Part shown: positions 56,835 to 64,000 of the stretch, piece after piece
How the letters are laid out: the number at the start of each line of letters is the position of its first letter
Position numbering within the stretch: the first letter of the stretch is position 1
From: Pseudonocardia sp. CNS-004
GTDB taxonomy: Bacteria > Actinomycetota > Actinomycetes > Mycobacteriales > Pseudonocardiaceae
Assembly (NCBI GenBank): GCA_001942185.1
Contig: MKJV01000090.1
Coordinates: forward strand, 62,001 to 126,000
Direction of reading: 5' to 3'
Length of the DNA: 64,000 nucleotides
Notes under the pieces: generated by a model
Told to the model about the DNA's origin: nothing
The model's database searches: none
Seen by the model: only the letters and a program-made list of their open reading frames with translations
Position numbers and translations under genes: made by a program

Positions 56835-57812
56835 TCAGGCAGGCGGACGCGAAGTCAGGTAACCGCCCATGTGCGGGAAGTAGTCGACGGCGTCGAATTC
56901 CTGTCCGTCGTCGGTGCGCACCCTCTCGATCAGGAGCCCGCGGCTGCGGCCGCGCCGGGCCTCGGCCCCCGCGACGATCACCACGCCGCGGCCGCGGCGG
57001 ATCACGATCCGCCCGGGCGTCCCGCCGATCACGTCGTCGGTGACGCGGGCACGCAGCACCCGCAGCCGCTCCCCACCGTGGTAGCAGTAGGCGTTCGGGT
57101 AGGGGTCCACCTGGGCGCGGACGAGGTTGAAGATGTCGCGCGCGGGCCAGGCCCAGTCGATGCGGTTGTCCTCGTCGCTTCGGCGGTGGAAGTACGAGGC
57201 CGCGGTCCGGTCCTGGGGCGTCGGGTCGGTGCGGCCGGTCGCCACCCGCTCCAGTGCCTCGACGGTGATCGGCCCGAACATCGCGAGTGTGCGGTCGAAC
57301 AGGTCGACGACCGTGTCGTCGTCCGACACCGGCGTGCGCAGCTGCAGGATGATGTCGCCCGCGTCGAACTCGGCGTCCATCATGTGGGCGGTGACCCCGA
57401 CCTCGGGCTCGTCGTTGATGAGCGCCCAGTTCAGCGGCGCGAACCCGGCGTAGGCGGGCAGCAGCGCGTCGTGGACGTTCACGGTGCCCAGGCGTGGGAT
57501 CGAGAACACCTCCGGCGGCAACCACGTCCGCCAGTTCGAGACCACCATGACATCGGCCGCCGCCCCGGCCACGGCGTCGCGGACCTCGGCGTCCCCCGCC
57601 CGGTTGCGCACCAGCAGCGGTATCCCGTGGTCGGCGGCGAGCTCGGCGACGGACTCGTTGAAGATCTTCTCGTAGGCGCTGTCACCGTCCGGGTGCGTGA
57701 CGATCAGCGGCACCTCGTGGCCCGCGGCGAGCACCGCCTCGATCGTCCGCCTGCCCCACGTCATGTACCCGAACACCACGACCCGCATCGCCATCGCTCG
57801 TCGCACCTCCAT
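56835..57812 (-). CDS. Formyltransferase-family protein, probable N5-hydroxyornithine formyltransferase for siderophore assembly
   Basis: The intact 325-residue protein has the formyl-THF transferase fold: RVVVFGYMTWGRRTIEAVLAAGHEV, then VNVHDALLPAYAGFAPLNWALINDE with the catalytic Asn-His (NVHDALLP), then HMMDAEFDAGDIILQ with the Asp. A C-terminal Fmt-like domain follows. In coelichelin-type clusters a protein of this family (CchA) N-formylates hydroxyornithine before NRPS loading. The position right after the NRPS stop (7 bases apart) supports that role. ATGs at 57797 and 57791 are possible alternative starts. A housekeeping Met-tRNA formyltransferase is less likely here. Confidence 0.82.
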   Translation of the reverse strand: MEVRRAMAMRVVVFGYMTWGRRTIEAVLAAGHEVPLIVTHPDGDSAYEKIFNESVAELAADHGIPLLVRNRAGDAEVRDAVAGAAADVMVVSNWRTWLPPEVFSIPRLGTVNVHDALLPAYAGFAPLNWALINDEPEVGVTAHMMDAEFDAGDIILQLRTPVSDDDTVVDLFDRTLAMFGPITVEALERVATGRTDPTPQDRTAASYFHRRSDEDNRIDWAWPARDIFNLVRAQVDPYPNAYCYHGGERLRVLRARVTDDVIGGTPGRIVIRRGRGVVIVAGAEARRGRSRGLLIERVRTDDGQEFDAVDYFPHMGGYLTSRPPA

Positions 57813-57818
57813 CGGTCG

Positions 57819-60800
57819 TCATTGCAGAACTCGGGAGATCAGTGGGAACCACTCGGAGATCGCCCGGGGATCGAGGAGCTGCGAGTGCGCCCGGTCGACC
57901 CGCACGACCTCGAACTCGCCCGCGACGAGTGCCCGCCACCGCCGCGACGCCGTGCCGGTGAAGCCCCGCTCCGGGACGGTGGCGTCGACGAAGAGGACGT
58001 CGCAACCCGCGGTCGTGAGCTCGGCCCGCTCCATCATGTGGTCGGCGGCCAGGTAGGCCTGCACGCGCCCGCGATCTGCTCGTCGTCGAGCACCGCGATC
58101 GTGCCGCCGCCCGCGCGCACCACCGCCACGGCGTCGGTCACGGTCATGGCGCCCGCCCGCTCGGCGGCACCGGGAGGCCGAGCTCGACCAGCAGCGCCTC
58201 GATCGCCGCGGCACCGTCCCACCGGTCGAGCTCGCGCTTCCCGTCGGGCAGGTGGGTGTCGAGCATCGCCAGCAGCGCGATCCGGCGGCCACGCGCGCCC
58301 AGCTCGACCGCCACCTGGTGGGCCACCGCGCCGCCGAACGACCAGCCCACGAGCTGGACCGGGCCGTCGGGGGCGAGGCGCTCCACCTCGTCGGCGTACC
58401 GGCGCGCCGTCTCGGCCAGCGTCGCGGGCACGGCGTCCGGGTCCTGCAGCCGCGGGGACTGCAGCGCGTACAGCGGAACACCGGCCGGCAGATGCGGCTT
58501 CAACCCGGCGAACTGCCAGCCCAACCCGCTGGCCGGGTGGACGGCGAACAGGGGTGGCCGCCCGGCGCCCTCGTGGAGGACGAGCACGGGAGCCAGGCCC
58601 CCGGCCCCACCGCCGCCGGCACCCGCGATGCGCCGGGCCAGCGCCGACACCGTCGGGATGCCCATCAGCTCGGCCACCGGCACGTCGACGTCCAGGTCCC
58701 GCCGCAGCACGGTGGCCAGCGTCACCAGCAGCAAGGAGTGCCCGCCGAGGACGAAGAAGTCGTCGTCACGGCCGATGCCGTCCACGCCGAGCACCTCGGC
58801 GAAGATCGCGCACAGCCTGCGTTCCAGCTCGGACGCCGGTGCGGTGCCGCGCGCGGCGACCCCGGGTGCGGGGAGCGCCGCACGGTCGATCTTGCCGTTG
58901 GGGGTCAGCGGCAGCGCGTCCAGGACCGTGACGACCGACGGGACCATGTACCCGGGCAGCCGCTCGGCCGCCGCCTCCCGGGTCGCCGCCTCGACCTCCT
59001 GGTCGGCCGCCAGGTACGCGACGATCTGGTCCCCGCGCACCGCCGCCGCGGCGCGCCGCACCCCGGGCACGGACTCGAGCACGGTCTCGATCTCCGCGAG
59101 CTCGATGCGGAATCCGCGCACCTTCACCTGGTGGTCGGTGCGGCCCAGGTACTCCAGGCACCCGTCCGGGGTCCAGCGGGCCAGGTCGCCGGTGCGGTAC
59201 ATCCGCGCCCCGTCCCGGTGGGGGTCCGCGACGAAGCGGGATGCCGACAGGCCGGCCCGGCCCAGGTACCCCCGCGCCACCTGCGGACCGCCGAGGTAGA
59301 GCTCGCCGACCACGCCGGGCGGCACCGGCCGCAACGTCGCGTCCAGCACGTGGGCGGTGGTCCCGGCCATCGGACGACCGATGCCCGGCTCCCGGCCCAC
59401 GTCGGCGCTCGTGGCCCAGACCGTGACCTCGGTGGGGCCGTACATGTTGGTGAGCGCGACCGCGCGCCGCCCGAGCGCCGTGGCCAGCCGCGCCGGCAGC
59501 GCCTCGCCGCCGACCAACGCGGTGACGCGCGACAGGTCCGGGTCGGCGGCGTCCAGCAGCGCGGTCCAGAGCGACGGCGTGGCCTGCACGGCCGTGACCG
59601 CCTCGGTGCGGAGGGCGTCCGCGAGCAGCCGTGGGTCCCGGACCTGCTCGGCGGAGGCGAGCACGACGCACGCGCCGTGGCTCAGCGGCAGCATCAGCTC
59701 CAGCACCGCGATGTCGAACGACAGCGTGGTGACCGCGAGCAGCCGGTCCGCCGGCGTCAGCGGCAACGTCGAGTGTGCGGCAGCGAGGAAGTGCGCCAAA
59801 TTGCCGTGGGTCACGACGACGCCCTTGGGACGACCGGTCGACCCGGACGTGTAGATCGCGTAGGCGACGCTCGCGGGATCCGGATCGGAGAGCATTCCGA
59901 CGAGCGGCGCGTTCGTCGGATAGGTTCCGACCGTCGCGCCGCTCGTCGGAACTGGCGCTCCCAGCTCGGCTCGCGTTGCCAGCTCGGCGTCGCAGTCTGC
60001 GAACACGTTGCGGGTGGCGGCGTCCACGAGAACCACGGCGGGCGCGGCGTCAGACACCATGTACCGCAGCCGGGTCGCGGGGAATCCGGGGTCCAGCGGC
60101 AGGAACGCGGCTCCCGCCTTCGCGATCCCCACCAGCGCGACGACCAGGTCGGCCGACCGCGGGAGGGCCACGCCCACCACCGCCTCGGGCCCGATGCCGC
60201 GCGCGCGAGACCCGCGGCGACGGCGTCCGATGCGGCGTCGAGCTCCGCGTAGGACAGGGTGGCGGCACCGCAGCGGACGGCCGGTGCGTCCGGGGTGCGC
60301 GCGGCGAGCTCGGCGAACCTCCGGAACCAGGCGGGGCTCGATGCCGGCTCGGGTCCCCGCGACCAGCGGCCGACTGCGTCGAGGTCGTCCTCGGTCAGCA
60401 GGCCCAGGGTCGGGTACGGGGCGTCGGGGTCGGCGAGCGCGCTGCCCAGCAGCACCTCGAAGCGGGCGGCCACCGACCGCGCCGTCGCCGCCGTGCAGCG
60501 GGCGGCGTCGTACTCGACGGTCAGCTCCAGCGGGTGCCCGCCGCCGGCGTCGACCACGGTGAACGTGAGATCCACCTTCGGGTCGGCGGGGACGGCGGGC
60601 GCTCCGCGGTCGGGAGCCCGAACATCCCGTCACCGGAGGTCCCGGCGTCGGCCCGGCGGTGGTAGCCGAGCATCACCTGGAACAGCGGGTTGCGCCCGGG
60701 CACCCGCACCGGGTTGACCGCCTCCACCACCTGCTGGAACGGCAGGTCGGCGTGCTCGAGCGCGGCCAGCCCGGTGTCACGGACCCGGTCGAGGAGCTGC

Positions 60801-63800
60801 CGGAACGACGGCGCGCCGGACAGGTCGGTGCGGATGACGACCGTGTTGACGAAGAAGCCGACCAGGTCGTCGAGCGACGCGTCGCCGCGGCCGGAGACCG
60901 GACTGCCGACCGGGACGTCGGTGCCCGCGCCCATCCGGGACAGCAGCATCGCGAGCGTGGCGTGCAGGGCGAGGAACATGCTCGCGGACGACGCCCGCCC
61001 TGTTCCCGCAGCCGGTCTGCGAGCTGCGTATCGAGCCGGACCGCGACGCTCCCGCCCCCGGTCCCGCCGGTGGCCTCCACGGGCAGCACCGGCTCCTGCG
61101 GCACCCCGGAGAGCTGCCGCACCCAGTACTCGCGCTGCCGGCTGCACCGGCTGCCGGGGTCGTCGGGCGAGCCGAGCACCTCGCGGTGCCACAGCGCGTA
61201 GTCGGCGTACTGCACCGGCAGCGGGGCGAACTCGGGCGCCGCGCCGGCCCGGCGGGCCCGGTAGGCGGCGTAGAGGTCGGCGAGCAGCGGCCGGTCCGAC
61301 CACTCGTCGACGGCGATGTGGTGCAGCACGAGCGCGACCACCGTGTCGCCGGTGTCGGTCTCGCGGACCAGTGTGGCGCGCACCGGGATCTGCGAGGACA
61401 GCGCGAACGGGCGCGCGGTCGCGGCGGCCACGATCGCCCCGGTGCCGCTCGCGACGGTGTCGCGGACCTCGACCTCCGGCACCGCCTCGTCGAGGATGCG
61501 CTGCGCCGGACCCGGGTCGATCAGGGTCCGCAGCACCTCGTGCCGGGCGACGACGTCGGTCAGCGCGGCGGCGAACGCCTCGGCGTCGACCACGCCCCGC
61601 ACCCGCAGGAGCAGCGGGTAGTTGTAGGCCACCGACCCCGGGGCGAGCTCGTGCAGCAGCCAGAGCCGCTCCTGGGCGGGCGAGAGCGGCAGCCGCTGCG
61701 GCCGCTGCCGCCGCGCCACCCGTTCCCGGGCCGCCGACGAGCCGCCGTCGATCACGGCGGCCAGCCGTTCCGGCGTGGGGTGGTCGAAAAGCTGCCGCAG
61801 GGAGACGTCGACGTCCAGCTCCTCGCGGACGCGACCGATCAGCCGGGTCGCGAGCAGCGAATGGCCGCCGTGCTCGAAGAAGTCGTCCTCCACACCGAAG
61901 GCGTCCTCCCCGAGCACATCCCCGAGAGCCGCCGCGAAGATCGCGCACAGCGCGCGCTCGGTGTCGGTCGCGGCCTCGCGGCTGCTCACCGAGACCGTGC
62001 GCGGCGCGGGCAGCGCCGCCACGTCGAGCTTGCCGTTGACGGTCAGCGGCAGCGCGTCCACCACGGCGTAGGCGGCCGGCACGAGGTAGGAGGGCATCCG
62101 GTCCCGCAGCTGCCTGCGCACGTCCTCGACCAGCAGGTCGGCGTCGGCCGTCGGATCCTCGGGGATCAGGTACGCGACGAGTCGCCTCCCCCCGGCCCCG
62201 TCGTCGGCCGCGATCACCGCGCTCCGGCGCACCCCGGGGGCCGCGGTCACGTTCGCCTCGATCTCGCCGAGCTCGATCCGGTAGCCGCGGATCTTCACCT
62301 GGTCGTCGGTGCGGCCGAGGAAGTCGATGTTGCCGTCCGCGCGGACCCGCACCAGGTCGCCGGTGCGGTACACCCGGGTGCCGGAGCCGTGCGGGTCGGC
62401 GACGAACCGCTCCGCGGTGAGCCCCGGCCGGTCGAGGTAGCCGCGCGCCATGCCGACGCCCGCGATGTACAGCTCCCCCGCCACACCGGCAGGCACCGGG
62501 CGCAGCCACTCGTCCAGCACGAGGGCCCGGGTGTTGCGGATAGGGGTGCCCACAGTGGCGGTCGGGCTGTCCGCGGTGCCGCCGCCGAGGGTGTTGATCG
62601 TGTACTCGGTGGGGCCGTACAGGTTGTAGCCGAGCACGCCGTCGGCGTCGCGCAGGGTGGCCCAGAGGCTCTCCGGTACCGCCTCTCCGCCCAGCAGCAC
62701 GAGCGCGGGCCGGTGCCCGTCGAGCAGGCCCATCTCCACCAGGTGCTGGGCGTAGGTCGGGGTCACGTTCACGACGTCGATCAGGTGGCGGTCGCAGTAC
62801 TCCACGAGGGCCCGCGCGTCGCGGCGCAGGTCCTCGTCGCAGACGTGCACGTGGTGGCCCTCCACCAGCCACAGCAGCTCCTCCCACGACATGTCGAAGG
62901 AGAACGACACGGTGTGCGCGATCCGCAGCCCGCGGCCCGCGGCCGCGACGACCGGCTCGAAGATCGCCTCCCGGTGGTTCTGCAGCATGTTGGTCAGCCC
63001 GCGGTAGGGCGTGACGACGCCCTTCGGTCGCCCCGTCGAGCCCGACGTGTAGATGACGTAAGCGGGGTGGTCGAGCCGCCCGGGCCGTGAGTGGGAACGA
63101 GTGCTGTAGCCCTCGTATCCACTCACGACCCCGGGGGCGTCGACGTGGATCATCGGGACGTCGTGGGTCGCCAGGCGCGGTGCCACCGCCGTGGTGGTGA
63201 GCAGCAGTGCCGGGGCGGCGTCGTCGACGATCGTCCGCAGGCGCTCGTCGGGGTGGTCGAGCTCCAGCGGCAGGTAGGCGGCTCCCGTGCGGAGCACCGC
63301 GAACAGCGCCACCACCATCTCGATCGACCGGGGCAGCGCGAGCCCCACGATCGTCTCCGGCGCGGCGCCCCGTGCGGCCAGCAGGCCTGCCATGCGGGAG
63401 ACCGCGTCGTCCAGCTCGCGGTAGGTCACCGTGGTGGTGCCGAACGTCAGCGCGGGGGCCTCCGGCGTGGCGTGTGCCTGCCGGGCCAGCAGCTCAGCGA
63501 TCGTGAGGTCGTCGACCGGGTGCTCGCGGGCGGCGTCGGCCGCCTCCTGCGCCGCCACCTCCGCCGGGGTGAGCACCGGCAGTGCCGCCAGCGACGAGCC
63601 GGTGTCCTCCGAGGCGGGGTCCTCGGCGAGCCGGTGCAGCAGCCCTTCCAGCCGCCCGAGCAGCGCCGCGGCCTCGGCCTCCCCGACGACGTCCGGCCGG
63701 TACTCGAGCTTCACCCACAGCCGCCTGCCGGGCATCACCATCCAGGTCAACGGGTAGTGGGTGGCGTCGACGCTGCGCACGCCGACGATGCCGTTGCGGC

Positions 63801-64000
63801 TCTCGAACTCGGAGAACGTCTCGTCGTCGAGGAAGTTCTGCAGGACGTAGAGGCTGTCGAACAGCGGGCCGCGGCCCGCGGCGCGCTGGATGTCACCGAG
63901 GCCCAGGTACTCGTGCGGCATCGCGTCGAGCCGGTGCTGCTGCACGGCCCGCATCGTCTGCACGGGCGTCGCGGCCGGGTCGAGGCGGATGCGGGCGGGC
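57819..64000 (-). CDS. Siderophore non-ribosomal peptide synthetase, 3' part: C(partial)-A-PCP-C-A-PCP-TE (about five frame slips)
   Basis: The gene runs off the right edge. The first visible domain is the end of a condensation domain (PHEYLGLGDIQRAAGRGPLF). Adenylation domain 1 (63500-62030) gives the code D-M-E-N-L-G-L-I-N-K, reported for N5-hydroxyornithine-type residues. A carrier site follows (EHGGHSLLATRL), then a condensation domain with HHIAVDEWS (near 61310). Adenylation domain 2 (60290-58890) reads D-I-L-Q-L-G-M-V-W-K, glycine-like. The carrier GGHSLLLVTL and a thioesterase with GWSFGGA end the chain. Slips lie near 61010, 60600, 60210, 58155 and 58075. A palindromic element (63079-63126) inserts VSGYEGYSTRSHSRPG just before the A3 motif of domain 1. 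The product is probably a hydroxamate peptide siderophore. Confidence 0.9.
63079..63126 (-). repeat. Palindromic coding element, copy 2 (inside the NRPS)
   Basis: Arms at 63126-63112 and 63101-63087 (15 bases each, two mismatched pairs) flank a 10-base loop. Read on the minus strand it starts GTGAGTGGATACGAG, identical to copy 1 in soxG. It ends with the tail GGCCCGGG (63086-63079) and encodes VSGYEGYSTRSHSRPG in the NRPS frame. It sits in the variable linker between HVDAPG and AYVIYTSGSTGRPKG (A3 core), where an insertion can be tolerated. Confidence 0.88.

Noticed and set aside
1..64000. tRNA, rRNA, integrase attachment sites or prophage genes
   Set aside because: No cloverleaf sequence, rRNA segment, recombinase or phage structural gene was recognised on either strand.

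Overview
This is 64 kb of very GC-rich DNA, densely packed with genes that often overlap by 4 bases (ATGA, GTGA). Regulators are of the MarR, LysR, LacI, FadR/GntR and IclR families. Together with a hydroxamate-siderophore NRPS, a dimethylglycine oxidase and heterotetrameric sarcosine oxidase, this points to a soil-type actinomycete, probably Pseudonocardiales (Pseudonocardia-like). The genus is an inference. No rRNA, tRNA or CRISPR array was seen. About 40 genes or gene segments are interrupted by apparent 1-base frame slips, mostly losses in G/C runs. The density and uniformity suggest sequencing errors rather than real decay, so interrupted genes are annotated as single CDSs with the slip position given.

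Layout. 0-9.1 kb (minus): a catabolic operon made of a MarR regulator with a palindromic operator, a nitrate/taurine-type ABC importer, two unusual M24-fold proteins (one carrying a perfect 183-bp triplication), an ornithine-cyclodeaminase-family enzyme and aconitase/isopropylmalate-isomerase-like subunits (one small, two large). 9.2-11.2 kb: a YeiH-type anion exporter divergent from its LysR regulator. 11.4-17 kb: acyl-CoA dehydrogenase, alpha/beta hydrolase, Baeyer-Villiger monooxygenase and an AcoR-like activator. 17.2-23 kb (plus): sulfatase, sugar-type ABC importer and LacI regulator, preceded by a perfect 16-bp operator. 23-27.1 kb (minus): FadR-type regulator, creatininase homologue, secreted esterase and AbgT transporter.

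27.1-45 kb is a nearly complete glycine betaine catabolic island. A BCCT transporter and Rieske monooxygenase with ferredoxin and reductase would take up betaine and demethylate it to dimethylglycine. Dimethylglycine oxidase, sarcosine oxidase (BDAG), serine hydroxymethyltransferase, serine dehydratase and formyl-THF deformylase would carry the carbon to pyruvate and recycle folate C1 units. IclR and GntR regulators sit at the two divergent promoters. A 169-bp MITE-like element and a truncated aldehyde dehydrogenase lie in this island.

45-56.5 kb: PEBP protein, TerC-family protein with a probable yybP-ykoY leader, siderophore-interacting reductase and ferric-siderophore binding protein, CoA transferase, beta-helix lipoprotein, two-component system, ABC exporter and a 2-hydroxyacid dehydrogenase. 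56.5-64 kb (minus): the 3' end of a siderophore NRPS, with predicted specificities hydroxyornithine-type then glycine and a terminal thioesterase, followed by a hydroxyornithine-formyltransferase-like gene.

The most unusual signal is a roughly 48-bp palindromic element inserted in the same orientation and reading frame into two unrelated genes, sarcosine oxidase gamma (39.78 kb) and the NRPS (63.1 kb). In both it encodes the peptide VSGYE-xx-STR-x-HSRPG.
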